Assembly: GCF_024171525.1 (NCBI RefSeq)
Contig: NZ_JALJZY010000001.1
Coordinates: forward strand, 124,001 to 188,000
DNA: 64,000 nucleotides
Origin: Neisseriaceae bacterium HSC-16F19
GTDB lineage: Bacteria > Pseudomonadota > Gammaproteobacteria > Burkholderiales > Neisseriaceae
Direction: 5' to 3'
Within the stretch, counting starts at the first letter, position 1. Every line of letters starts with the position of its first letter. The notes under the pieces were generated by a model, which saw only the letters and a program-made list of their open reading frames with translations, had not been told where the DNA came from and ran no database searches. The position numbers and the translations under genes were made by a program. Positions 24,977 through 33,669 of this stretch are shown here, in pieces.

Positions 24977-25051
24977 GTAGCTTGGGTTGCAAACCCAACA
25001 TTGTTGCCGATTTTGGCAAGTGTTGGGTCTGACGGCCCAAGCTGCGGCTAC
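24977..25051. repeat. REP pair with TTGGGT stem after cydB
   Basis: GTAG at 24977-24980, hairpin TTGGGT-TGCAA-ACCCAA, spacer, mate TTGGGTCTGACGGCCCAA at 25023-25040 with one mismatch, and a CTAC a few bases later. Confidence 0.6.
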
Positions 25052-25058
25052 TGCAATC

Positions 25059-25096
25059 AAAAGGCTGCCTGAAAACCTTTCAGGCAGCCTTTTTCA
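25059..25096. terminator. Uptake-sequence hairpin before avtA
   Basis: Forward copy at 25062-25073, reverse copy at 25079-25090, then TTTTT; probably ends the cydAB transcript. Confidence 0.7.
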
Positions 25097-25180
25097 CCTT
25101 TTAAAAAACAGCCTTATTGATGCAGTGCAACAAAGCCCTTGTTATAATAACAAACTTCCCGCTTTAGGATTTCCCACACC

Positions 25181-26476
25181 ATGCAATTCTCCGCCTTCGG
25201 CCACAAATTCACCCGCAACAGCGGCATCCTGCAACTGATGGATGATTTGGGCAAAGCCCTCCACAGCGACCGTCCGGTCAATATGCTCGGCGGCGGCAAT
25301 CCGGCACGGCTGGAGGCGGTGAACCGCGTTTACCGCGAAGTATTACAGGACTTGGTCCATAACGAAGCCGCGGTGGAGAGCATCGGCAATTACTCCACCC
25401 CGCAGGGCGATGCCCGTTTTATCGACACCTTGGCGGCGTTTTTCCGGCACGAATACGGCTGGGACATCGGCCCGGAAAACATCGCCCTCACCAACGGCTC
25501 GCAAAACGCCTTTTTCTATCTCTTTAATCTCTTCGGCGGCCGTTTCGGCAGCGGCGAAGATGCGGTGGACAAAAACATATTACTGCCCCTGGCACCCGAA
25601 TACATCGGCTATGCCGACGCCCATGTGGAAGGCTGCCATTTCACCGCCGTGCGCCCCGCCATCGAAGCGGTGGAGCACGAAGGCGAAGCCGGCTTTTTCA
25701 AATACCGCGTCGATTTCGATGCCCTGGCGCAGCTGCCGGAACTCAAGGCCGGACGCATCGGTGCCATCTGCTGTTCACGCCCCACCAACCCCACCGGCAA
25801 TGTGCTCACCGATGCCGAAATGGCGCAGCTGGACGCACTGGCGCAGGCACACGGCATTCCGCTGATTATCGACAACGCCTACGGCATGCCCTTCCCCAAC
25901 ATCATTTACAGCCCGGCCACGCTCACCTGGCACGACAATATTATTTTGTGCTTCAGCCTCTCCAAAATCGGCCTGCCCGGCGTGCGCACCGGCATCGTGG
26001 TGGCCGCGCCGGAAGTGGTGAATGCCATCGGCGCGCTCAACGCCATTGTCAATCTCGCCCCCACCCGCTTCGGCGCCGCCGTGGCCACACCGCTGCTGGC
26101 CGACGGCCGCCTCAAAATACTGGCCGACGAAGTGGTGCAGCCCTTTTACCGCCAACAGGCCAAACGGGCGGTACAGCTCTTGAAGCAGGAACTGGCAGGC
26201 TACCCCATGCACATCCACAAGCCCGAAGGCGCCATCTTCCTGTGGGTGTGGTTTGAAGGACTGCCCGTCTCCTCGCAAACCCTGTACGAACGCCTCAAGG
26301 CCGCCGGCACGCTGGTGATTCCCGGCGAACACTTCTTTATCGGCCTCGACACCGCCGACTACCCCCACGCGAGCGAATGCATCCGCATCAGCATTGCCCA
26401 GGACGACACTACCCTACAAAACGGCATCGCTGCCATCGGCGCGGCGGTACGCGCGGCCTATGATGCAGCGCGGTGA
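25181..26476 (+). CDS. avtA: Valine--pyruvate aminotransferase
   Basis: PLP enzyme that transfers the amino group between valine and pyruvate, yielding alanine. 431 residues. The N-terminus MQFSAFGHKFTRNSGILQLM, the segment LTNGSQNAFFYLFNLF and the PLP-lysine region CFSLSKIGLPGVR match E. coli AvtA along the length. A TATAAT-type -10 lies at 25143-25148 within a TTGTTATAATAACAA palindrome. It is monocistronic, ended by an uptake-sequence hairpin. Confidence 0.92.
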   Translation: MQFSAFGHKFTRNSGILQLMDDLGKALHSDRPVNMLGGGNPARLEAVNRVYREVLQDLVHNEAAVESIGNYSTPQGDARFIDTLAAFFRHEYGWDIGPENIALTNGSQNAFFYLFNLFGGRFGSGEDAVDKNILLPLAPEYIGYADAHVEGCHFTAVRPAIEAVEHEGEAGFFKYRVDFDALAQLPELKAGRIGAICCSRPTNPTGNVLTDAEMAQLDALAQAHGIPLIIDNAYGMPFPNIIYSPATLTWHDNIILCFSLSKIGLPGVRTGIVVAAPEVVNAIGALNAIVNLAPTRFGAAVATPLLADGRLKILADEVVQPFYRQQAKRAVQLLKQELAGYPMHIHKPEGAIFLWVWFEGLPVSSQTLYERLKAAGTLVIPGEHFFIGLDTADYPHASECIRISIAQDDTTLQNGIAAIGAAVRAAYDAAR

Positions 26477-26487
26477 GGAAGGATCAT

Positions 26488-26527
26488 AAAAAAGGCTGCC
26501 TGAAAGGTTTTTCAGGCAGCCTTTTTA
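26488..26527. terminator. Uptake-sequence hairpin between convergent avtA and apt
   Basis: Forward copy at 26493-26504 and reverse copy at 26511-26522, bounded by A's on the left and T's on the right, so it can act on both strands. Confidence 0.75.
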
Positions 26528-26539
26528 TGGGCACAGACT

Positions 26540-27112
26540 TTAAGCAGAATGAATACTGCCTTCGTTCTGATACAGGGTAAACAGCGACACGCCTTCATTG
26601 CGGATAATATGGCCGCCGTTCAGATCGGTGAATTCCAAAATGGCGGCGGCTTCCACCACTTCTGCGCCCAAGCGCTGAATGAGCTTGATGCCCGCCATCA
26701 TGGTGCCGCCGGTGGCGACCAAATCATCCACCAAGAGCACGCGCGAGCCGGGTTTGACCGCGTCGGTGTGCATCTCAATGGTGGCCTTGCCGTATTCCAG
26801 CGCATAGCTCTCCGCCACGGTGGTAAACGGCAGTTTGCCCTGTTTGCGTATGGGCACAAAGCCGACATTGAGCTGGTAGGCCAAGGCCGCGCCGATGATA
26901 AAACCGCGCGCATCCAAGCCCGCCACCACGTCGATGCGCGCGTCCATATAGCGGTAAACCAGCAAATCCACCAGCAGGCGGAAATAGCGCGGGTCTTGCA
27001 GTACCGGGGTGATGTCGTGAAACAGAATGCCCTCTTGCGGCCAGTGGGGGATTTTGCGGATTTTGGCAGCCAGGGCATCTACGCCCATGACTTCGGGGTG
27101 GGTGGTCAGCAT
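26540..27112 (-). CDS. apt: Adenine phosphoribosyltransferase
   Basis: Salvages adenine to AMP with PRPP. 190 residues. The PRPP-binding motif VLLVDDLVATGGT is near residue 125, and the FRDITP-type loop appears as ILFHDITPVL. The start could be the ATG at 27112 or the internal Met9; both leave the conserved core intact. The upstream gap to relA is short, so the two genes have back-to-back promoters. Confidence 0.94.
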   Translation of the reverse strand: MLTTHPEVMGVDALAAKIRKIPHWPQEGILFHDITPVLQDPRYFRLLVDLLVYRYMDARIDVVAGLDARGFIIGAALAYQLNVGFVPIRKQGKLPFTTVAESYALEYGKATIEMHTDAVKPGSRVLLVDDLVATGGTMMAGIKLIQRLGAEVVEAAAILEFTDLNGGHIIRNEGVSLFTLYQNEGSIHSA

Positions 27113-27294
27113 GGTGTGTTCCGTCGCAGTTTTAAGTCAAACGGGCGCATCATAACACCAAATTGCAGCCATATCGCCGCTGTCCGTGGAAATCAGAGCA
27201 CGCAGCACCCTTTTGCAGCGGCCGACAGTGTTTTCAGGCAGCCTTTTCGGTACAATGGGCGCCCTTATCGTCTCTTTTCCGGCTTTGGTGTTTT

Positions 27295-29475
27295 ATGACT
27301 TCCCCGCTGCCCGACCTGCCGCAATGGCTGTCCGATTACCTTGCTACGCTCACTGAAGCGGAGCGTGCGCAGCTGTGTGCGGCGTGGGCATGGGCGTGGA
27401 CGCATTATCCGGCCGGTGCCGTCACCCGCGTGGGGCAGTCCAAGCATGAAAACCGCATTGCCGCCGCACGCATGGTGGCGGAAATGGATTTGCTGCCCGA
27501 TGCCGTGGCCGCCACGCTCTTGGCCGATATTCCGCGCTACGCGCCCGATTGGCGCGCCGATGTCACCGAGCAATGCGGCGCTTCGGTGGCGGATTTGGTG
27601 GCGGGCTTGGACGAGGTGCAGAAACTGACCCAGTTCAGCGATGTCAGCCAGTTGGACACCCCGCAGGAGCGCCGCCAGCAGGCCGAAGCCATGCGCCAGA
27701 TGCTGTTGGCCATGGTGTCCGACATCCGTGTGGTACTCATCAAACTGGCACTGCGCACCGCCACGCTCATTTACCTGACCGACCAAGCCGACAGCGCCGA
27801 AAAACGCCAGCTGGCCAAAGAAACGCTGGATATTTTTGCGCCCCTGGCCAACCGCCTCGGCGTGTGGCAGCTCAAATGGCAGCTGGAAGACCTGGGTTTC
27901 CGCCACCAGCAGCCGGCGGAATACCAGCGCATTGCCGAACTGTTGGAAGAAAAACGCGAAGAGCGTCTGGCCTATATCGACAATTTTGTCGCCACCGTCA
28001 AACACGAACTGGCCCAAGCCGGGGTACAGGCCGATGTGGCCGGACGCCCCAAGCATATTTATTCCATTCACCGCAAAATGGTGAAGAAAAAGCTCGGTTT
28101 CGACGGCCTGTACGACATCCGCGCAGTGCGCATCCTGGTGGATACCGTGGCCGACTGTTATGCGGTGCTGGGCCTGGTGCACAGCCTGTGGCAGCCGATT
28201 CCGGGCGAGTTCGACGACTATATCGCCCACCCCAAGGCCAATGATTACCGCAGCCTGCACACCGTGGTGGTGGGGCCGCAGGACAAGGGCGTGGAAATCC
28301 AAATCCGCACCTTTGAAATGCACCGTTTTGCCGAATTCGGCGTGGCCGCGCACTGGCGCTACAAAGAAGGCGGCAAGGGCAATAGCGCCTACGAGCAGAA
28401 AATCGCCTGGTTGCGCCAGCTTCTGGACTGGCGCGAAAACATGGCCGAATCGGACAAGGAAAACCTGGCCGAAGCCTTCCATACCGAACTCTTTAAAGAC
28501 ACCATCTATGTGCTCACCCCGCACGGCAAGGTGTTTTCCCTGCCCAGCGGCGCCACGCCCATCGACTTTGCCTATGCGCTGCACAGCGATTTGGGCAACC
28601 GCTGCCGCGGCGCCAAGGTAGACGGCCACATCGTGCCCCTGTCCACCCCTTTGGAAAACGGCCAGCGCGTGGAAATCATCGCCGCCAAAGAAGGCCATCC
28701 TTCGGTGAGCTGGTTGCAGGACGGCTGGGTAAAAAGCAGCAAGGCCATCGCCAAAATCCGCGCCCATATCCGCCAGCAAAACGCCGAATCGGTGCGCGAA
28801 TCCGGCCGCAGCCTGTTTGACAAACAGCTGGCGAAAATCCAGCCCAAGCCCAATCTGGGCAAGCTGGCCGAAAGCTTGGGCTTTGCCAAAATCGAAGACG
28901 TGTACACCGCTGTGGGGCAGGGCGATTTGAGCCTGCGCGCCATCCAGAAAGCCGCAGGTGCGCTCAACGAGCCGCCCCCGCCGCCGGTGAGCGCCGACAA
29001 TCTGGTCAAGCAGAGCAAAATCAAAAGTGCGCGCAACGGCATTCTGATTGACGGCGAAGACGGTCTGCTGACCACGCTGGCCAAATGCTGCAAACCGGCA
29101 CCGGGCGATGCCATTGCCGGTTTCGTCACCCGCGAGCGCGGCATTTCCGTGCACCGTCAAAACTGCGAAGCCTTTATTCATCTGGCCGAAATCCACCCGG
29201 AAAAAATCCTTCCCGCCGCCTGGGCGCAGCAGCAGGACGGCCAGGTATTCGCCATCGACATCGAAATCCGCGCCCAAGACCGCAGCGGCCTGTTGCGCGA
29301 TATTTCCGACGCGCTGGCACGCAACAAGCTCAATGTCACCGCGGTGCAAACCCAGTCGCGCGACTTGGAAGCGAGCATGCGTTTTACCCTGGAAGTGCGC
29401 CAAATCGAAGACCTGCCGCGCGTATTGGCCAATATTGCCGAAGTTAAGGGCGTGCTGACGGTTTCGCGTTTATAA
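27295..29475 (+). CDS. relA: GTP pyrophosphokinase RelA
   Basis: Ribosome-associated (p)ppGpp synthetase of the stringent response. 726 residues. The N-terminal hydrolase-like domain lacks the HD pair, so it should not hydrolyse. The synthetase domain follows (HIYSIHRKMVKKKLGFDGLYDIRAVRI), with the acidic pattern typical of RelA rather than SpoT. TGS (VLTPHGKVFSLPSGATPIDFAYALH), zinc-finger (LAKCCKPAPGDAIAGF) and ACT domains complete it. The ATG at 27295 is preferred to an upstream one because the upstream stretch is promoter DNA with an uptake sequence. Confidence 0.93.
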   Translation: MTSPLPDLPQWLSDYLATLTEAERAQLCAAWAWAWTHYPAGAVTRVGQSKHENRIAAARMVAEMDLLPDAVAATLLADIPRYAPDWRADVTEQCGASVADLVAGLDEVQKLTQFSDVSQLDTPQERRQQAEAMRQMLLAMVSDIRVVLIKLALRTATLIYLTDQADSAEKRQLAKETLDIFAPLANRLGVWQLKWQLEDLGFRHQQPAEYQRIAELLEEKREERLAYIDNFVATVKHELAQAGVQADVAGRPKHIYSIHRKMVKKKLGFDGLYDIRAVRILVDTVADCYAVLGLVHSLWQPIPGEFDDYIAHPKANDYRSLHTVVVGPQDKGVEIQIRTFEMHRFAEFGVAAHWRYKEGGKGNSAYEQKIAWLRQLLDWRENMAESDKENLAEAFHTELFKDTIYVLTPHGKVFSLPSGATPIDFAYALHSDLGNRCRGAKVDGHIVPLSTPLENGQRVEIIAAKEGHPSVSWLQDGWVKSSKAIAKIRAHIRQQNAESVRESGRSLFDKQLAKIQPKPNLGKLAESLGFAKIEDVYTAVGQGDLSLRAIQKAAGALNEPPPPPVSADNLVKQSKIKSARNGILIDGEDGLLTTLAKCCKPAPGDAIAGFVTRERGISVHRQNCEAFIHLAEIHPEKILPAAWAQQQDGQVFAIDIEIRAQDRSGLLRDISDALARNKLNVTAVQTQSRDLEASMRFTLEVRQIEDLPRVLANIAEVKGVLTVSRL

Positions 29476-29541
29476 GCACCGGCACATGAAAAACCCTTTC
29501 AGGCTGCCTGAAAGCGGTTTTCTGCATCTTATTTTCCACAA

Positions 29542-30294
29542 TCAAACCGGATTGTCTTCGTCAAAAAAGACAAACGGAATCCCGAACTCGGCTTCGATGG
29601 CTGCTGCCAGCGCCTGTACACCGTAGCGCTCAGTGGCATGATGACCGGCGGCGATAAAGGCCACCCCGGTCTCCCGCGCCAAATGGTATTGCGCTTCCGA
29701 CACCTCACCGGTCACAAACGCATCCACACCCGCATCCACGGCTGCCTGAAAAAAGCTTTGTGCACCGCCGGTACACCAGGCCAGACGGGATACGCTGTGC
29801 TGCAAATCATCCGCCAAAATCAGCGGCGCCCGCCCCAGAGCGGCATGCAGGTTTTGCTGCATTTCCAGCAAAGTCTGCGACTGCTCTGTGCGTCCCAGCA
29901 CCAGCAGGTCCTGCTCACCGGTATAAGCTTCTGCCTGCCAGCCCAAGCGGGCCGCCAGCCGGGCGTTATTGCCCCATTCTTTATGCGCATCCAAAGGCAG
30001 GTGGTAGCCGACCAGATTAATCTCGTGCCGCAGCAAAGTGGCAATACGCTGTTTTTTCCAGCCGACTATCCCGGCAGGCTCGCTTTTCCAAAACAGACCG
30101 TGGTGTACCAGCAGCATATCCGCACCCTCAGCCACGGCAAAATCGATGGCGGCGCGGCTGGCGGTGACCGCACAAACGATTTTGCCTATCTGCTCCCTGC
30201 CTTCTACCTGCAAACCGTTGGGGGCATAGTCTTTAAACATGTCTACTGCCAGTTGGCGGTGACACCAATGCAGCAATTCGGAACGCATTATCAT
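29542..30294 (-). CDS. Nif3/YbgI-family dinuclear metal protein
   Basis: 250 residues, cytosolic. The family metal motifs are seen as MLLVHHGLFW near residue 62, YHLPLDAH near 97, and the C-terminal GHHATERYGV. Members are annotated as GTP cyclohydrolase I type 2 homologues, but the reaction in vivo is not settled. It is followed on its own strand by the relA/nif3 convergent gap, which has an uptake-sequence pair near 29500. It starts 29 bases after the mutY stop region's upstream side, so both may share a transcript. Confidence 0.88.
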   Translation of the reverse strand: MIMRSELLHWCHRQLAVDMFKDYAPNGLQVEGREQIGKIVCAVTASRAAIDFAVAEGADMLLVHHGLFWKSEPAGIVGWKKQRIATLLRHEINLVGYHLPLDAHKEWGNNARLAARLGWQAEAYTGEQDLLVLGRTEQSQTLLEMQQNLHAALGRAPLILADDLQHSVSRLAWCTGGAQSFFQAAVDAGVDAFVTGEVSEAQYHLARETGVAFIAAGHHATERYGVQALAAAIEAEFGIPFVFFDEDNPV

Positions 30295-30322
30295 GGTGAT
30301 TTCCTCACTATTTCATTTGTTT

Positions 30323-31369
30323 TCAGGCAGCCCTAACCCGCGCCGACACATACCGTGCCAGCGGTTTGGGCAGGCCGTAATCGGCCAAATCCTGCGGCAA
30401 AACCCAAACGCCGGGGCGCTCAGGTGTGGTGTCGGTTCTGGCGGCAAACGGGGTGATTTCCAGCTGGCGGTGGGTCAGACGGTGGCGGATGGTTTCTGCT
30501 TCCTGTAAATCACGCTCATCGACACCGCAGGCTGCGGCCAATTGCTGCATTTCATGCAGGCTTTCAAAACAAGGCACGCACCACAGCCCGCCCCAAATGC
30601 CCTTGGCCGGGCGTTTTTCCAGCCACAGCGCACCATCGGTACGGCTAAGGCACAGCCAGAACAAAGGCAGCACCGTGACCTTGGGCGGGGCTTTCGGACG
30701 CGGCAGTTCGGCCACACGGTCTTCTGCCAACGCGCGACAATCAGCGGCCAAGGGGCAGCAGCCGCATGCGGGCTTGCTGCGTTTGCATACCGTGGCGCCC
30801 AAATCCATCAATCCCTGGGTATAGGCGGGCATATCGGCGGAGTTTTCAGGCAGCAGGCTTTCGGCCAGCGTCCATAATTGTTCGGTAAAGGCGGCCGATT
30901 GCGGGTCGCCCTCTTGCGCCCACACGCGGCACAACACCCGTTTGACATTGCCGTCGAGTATGCTTTCGCGTTGTTGGAAGGCAAAGGCGGCAATGGCGGC
31001 GGCGGTGCTGCGCCCCACTCCGCACAGGCGTTCCAATTCGGTGCGCGTCTGGGGGAAGCGGCCGCCGAATTCCGTCATCACCTGACGCGCCGCCTTGTGC
31101 AGATTGCGTGCGCGACTGTAATAGCCCAAACCCTGCCACAAACCCAAGACCGCGTCTTCCCCGGCGGCGGCCAAATCCGCCACGGTGGGAAAGGCGGCAA
31201 TAAAACGCGGGTAATAATCCAGCACCGTGGCCACCTGGGTTTGCTGCAACATGATTTCCGACAGCCATACGCGGTAGGGGTCGGCCACCTGCCACGGCAG
31301 ATGGTGGCGGCCGTGCTGTCGTTGCCATTCTATGAGTTTGGGGGCGAAACTAAGGTGTGTGGGGTGCAT
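30323..31369 (-). CDS. mutY: Adenine DNA glycosylase MutY
   Basis: Removes adenine mispaired with 8-oxoguanine. About 348 residues from ATG 31369. The catalytic Glu is in LSEIMLQQTQV, the helix-hairpin-helix/Asp motif in LCGVGRSTAAAIAAFAF and LDGNVKRVL, and the iron-sulfur cluster cysteines in CKRSKPACGCCPLAADC. The C-terminal NUDIX-like domain that reads 8-oxoG follows. The start at 31369 avoids a longer frame that would overlap the rlmL promoter. It is divergent from rlmL. Confidence 0.93.
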   Translation of the reverse strand: MHPTHLSFAPKLIEWQRQHGRHHLPWQVADPYRVWLSEIMLQQTQVATVLDYYPRFIAAFPTVADLAAAGEDAVLGLWQGLGYYSRARNLHKAARQVMTEFGGRFPQTRTELERLCGVGRSTAAAIAAFAFQQRESILDGNVKRVLCRVWAQEGDPQSAAFTEQLWTLAESLLPENSADMPAYTQGLMDLGATVCKRSKPACGCCPLAADCRALAEDRVAELPRPKAPPKVTVLPLFWLCLSRTDGALWLEKRPAKGIWGGLWCVPCFESLHEMQQLAAACGVDERDLQEAETIRHRLTHRQLEITPFAARTDTTPERPGVWVLPQDLADYGLPKPLARYVSARVRAA

Positions 31370-31448
31370 GGTGTTCGGGTTATAATTGACAGCTTGGCGC
31401 GGCAGCGTCTGCCTGCCCAAAAACCGATTATTGTACCCAAAGAACTCC

Positions 31449-32594
31449 ATGTCTGCTTATCCCCTGTTTGTCTCCTGCCCGCGCGGTTTGGAAAATGTGT
31501 TGGCCGCCGAATTGGCCGCCTGCGGCGCCGGTGCCGTGGTGCCCGCCGAAGGCGGTGTCTCCTGCCGCGGCACTCTGGAAACCGTGTACCGCATCAATTT
31601 GCACAGCCGCACCGCCGGACGGGTGCTGCTGCAACTGGCGCAAGCCGCCATCCGCAACGAACACGAGCTTTATACCCTCGCCGCAGGCATAGACTGGCCG
31701 CAATGGTTTGATGTGGCGCAAAGCTTCAAAATCCGCATCGACGGCAAAAAAGCCGCCCTCAAAAGTCTGGAATTCGCGGCGTTGAAAACCAAAGACGCCG
31801 TGTGCGATGTGTTCCGCAAAGTTTCAGGCAGCCGCCCCAATGTCAGCAAAAGCGCGCCCGATGTGCAAATTCAGGTGTTTGTGCAGGACAAAAACGCCAC
31901 CTTGTTTATCGATACCAGTGGTGAAGCATTGTTCAAACGCGGCTACCGCAGCGAAACCGGCGTGGCGCCCTTGCGCGAAAACCTGGCCGCCGGTCTGCTG
32001 CTGTTGGCGGATTACGACGGCAGCCGCCCGTTTATGGACCCGTTTTGCGGCAGCGGCACCATTGCCATCGAGGCCGCGCTGATTGCCACCCGCCGCGCCC
32101 CCGGCCTTAAGCGCCGCTTTGGTTTCGAGCGTCTAAAAAACTTTGATGCCGCGCTGTGGCAACGTTTGCAGCAAGAGGCCGAAGCCGCGGTGTGCCCGGC
32201 ACCGGCACCCATAGACGGCAGCGACAACGACCGCGCCCTCTTGCGCTCCGCCGCCGCCAATGCCTTGGCCGCCGATGTCGGCGACTGCATCCGCTGGCAG
32301 CATCAAGACGTACTCGACAGCCGCCCCAACGGTGACAAGGGCCTGATCATCAGCAACCCGCCCTACGGCGTGCGCCTGGCGGAAATCCAAGCCCTGCACG
32401 CCCTGTATCCGCAGCTGGGCAGCTGGCTGAAACAGCATTTTGCCGGCTGGACCGCGGGCTTGTTTACCGCTGACCGCGACATGCCCAAGCTGATGCGCCT
32501 AAGCCCCAAACGCAAAATCCCGCTCTACAACGGCAATCTGGATGCGCGCCTGTTTCTGCTGGAAATGGTGGCCGGTTCAAACCGCCGTACCTGA
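31449..32594 (+). CDS. rlmL: THUMP-domain 23S rRNA (guanine-N2) methyltransferase, RlmL N-terminal type
   Basis: Methylates a guanine (G2445 by analogy) in 23S rRNA. 381 residues: an N-terminal THUMP domain, then a UPF0020-type SAM methyltransferase with DPFCGSGTIAIEAAL (SAM loop) and the catalytic ISNPPYGVRL motif. In E. coli RlmL is fused to RlmK; here only the RlmL part is present, as in other Neisseriaceae. An uptake-sequence hairpin at 32609-32643 ends the gene. Confidence 0.88.
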   Translation: MSAYPLFVSCPRGLENVLAAELAACGAGAVVPAEGGVSCRGTLETVYRINLHSRTAGRVLLQLAQAAIRNEHELYTLAAGIDWPQWFDVAQSFKIRIDGKKAALKSLEFAALKTKDAVCDVFRKVSGSRPNVSKSAPDVQIQVFVQDKNATLFIDTSGEALFKRGYRSETGVAPLRENLAAGLLLLADYDGSRPFMDPFCGSGTIAIEAALIATRRAPGLKRRFGFERLKNFDAALWQRLQQEAEAAVCPAPAPIDGSDNDRALLRSAAANALAADVGDCIRWQHQDVLDSRPNGDKGLIISNPPYGVRLAEIQALHALYPQLGSWLKQHFAGWTAGLFTADRDMPKLMRLSPKRKIPLYNGNLDARLFLLEMVAGSNRRT

Positions 32595-32608
32595 CTCTGT
32601 TTGATATC

Positions 32609-32643
32609 GAAAGGCTGCCTGAACGATTTTCAGACAGCCTTTA
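32609..32643. terminator. Uptake-sequence hairpin after rlmL
   Basis: AGGCTGCCTGAA at 32612-32623 faces TTCAGACAGCCT at 32629-32640, in which one base departs from the consensus. Confidence 0.65.
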
Positions 32644-32682
32644 CGGCTTCCCCTGTTGCAAAACCGGCACAGGCACACGGCC

Positions 32683-32691
32683 TGCTATAAT
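32683..32691 (+). promoter_or_regulatory. Extended -10 promoter element for galU
   Basis: TGCTATAAT (TGn plus TATAAT) lies 34 bases before the galU ATG. No good -35 is visible, as is usual for extended -10 promoters. Confidence 0.5.
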
Positions 32692-32724
32692 ACGTGCCTT
32701 CTGCAACAGCGCCGGATGCACACC

Positions 32725-33597
32725 ATGAGCACACCTTCCCCCATCAAAAAAGCCGTTTTCCCCGTGGCCGGCATGGGCACCCGTTTTCTGCCCGCCACCA
32801 AGGCCAGTCCCAAGGAAATGCTGCCCATCGTCGACAAGCCCCTGATTCAATATGCGGTGGAAGAAGCCGTGGCCGCCGGTTTTACCGAAATGGTGTTTGT
32901 GACCGGCCGCAACAAACGCAGCATCGAAGACCATTTCGACAAAGCCTACGAATTGGAAACCGAGCTGGCGCAACGCAATAAAGACAAGCTGCTCACCTTT
33001 GTGCAGGATATTCTGCCCGCCGATGTCACCTGCATGTATATCCGCCAGGCCGAGGCGCTGGGCCTGGGCCATGCGGTGCTGTGCGCGCAGGCGGCAGTGG
33101 GCGACAATCCGTTTGCGGTGATTCTGGCCGATGATTTGATTGATGCCGAACCCGGCGCACTGGCGCAGATGATGCAGACCTACCGCGCCACCGGCAACAG
33201 CGTTTTGGGCGTGGAAACCATAGACCCGCAGCACACCGGCTCTTACGGCATCGTCGAAACCGACACCACCCACGGCCGCGAGCGCATCCGCAATATTGTG
33301 GAAAAACCGCATCCGGACGAAGCGCCTTCCAATCTGGCGGTGGTGGGCCGCTACATCCTCACGCCGCGTATTTTCGAATTGCTCACCGACCTGCCGCGCG
33401 GCGCCGGCGGCGAAATCCAGCTCACCGACGCCATTGCGCGTCTGTTGCAACACGAACCGGTATGGGCGCACGCCTTTAGCGGCACCCGCTACGACTGCGG
33501 CAGCAAGCTGGGCTATCTGCACGCCACCGTGGCTTACGGCTTGAAGCATCCGGAAGTGGGCGGGGAATTTGCGGCCCTGCTGCAGACTTTGAAATAA
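32725..33597 (+). CDS. galU: UTP--glucose-1-phosphate uridylyltransferase
   Basis: Makes UDP-glucose for glycans and galactose metabolism. 290 residues. The signature AVFPVAGMGTRFLPATKA is at the N-terminus, followed by KEMLPIVDKP; the sugar-phosphate site is in IVEKPHPDEAPSNLAVVGRY. The start at 32725 gives the usual short N-terminus; an in-frame ATG nine bases upstream is possible. It is functionally linked to galE at 4055. A hairpin terminator follows. Confidence 0.94.
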   Translation: MSTPSPIKKAVFPVAGMGTRFLPATKASPKEMLPIVDKPLIQYAVEEAVAAGFTEMVFVTGRNKRSIEDHFDKAYELETELAQRNKDKLLTFVQDILPADVTCMYIRQAEALGLGHAVLCAQAAVGDNPFAVILADDLIDAEPGALAQMMQTYRATGNSVLGVETIDPQHTGSYGIVETDTTHGRERIRNIVEKPHPDEAPSNLAVVGRYILTPRIFELLTDLPRGAGGEIQLTDAIARLLQHEPVWAHAFSGTRYDCGSKLGYLHATVAYGLKHPEVGGEFAALLQTLK

Positions 33598-33610
33598 AAA
33601 ACCTATTCAA

Positions 33611-33644
33611 AAAAGGCTGCCTGAAATTTTTCAGGCAGCCTTTT
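33611..33644. terminator. Uptake-sequence hairpin between convergent galU and the methyltransferase gene
   Basis: Forward copy at 33614-33625, reverse copy at 33630-33641, loop of four bases, A's and T's on either side. Confidence 0.75.
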
Positions 33645-33669
33645 GACTGTTGCAACACCACAAACCGGT

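Noticed and set aside
24955..25058. cydX micropeptide gene after cydB
   Set aside because: No short hydrophobic frame with a ribosome binding site; the space is a REP pair.
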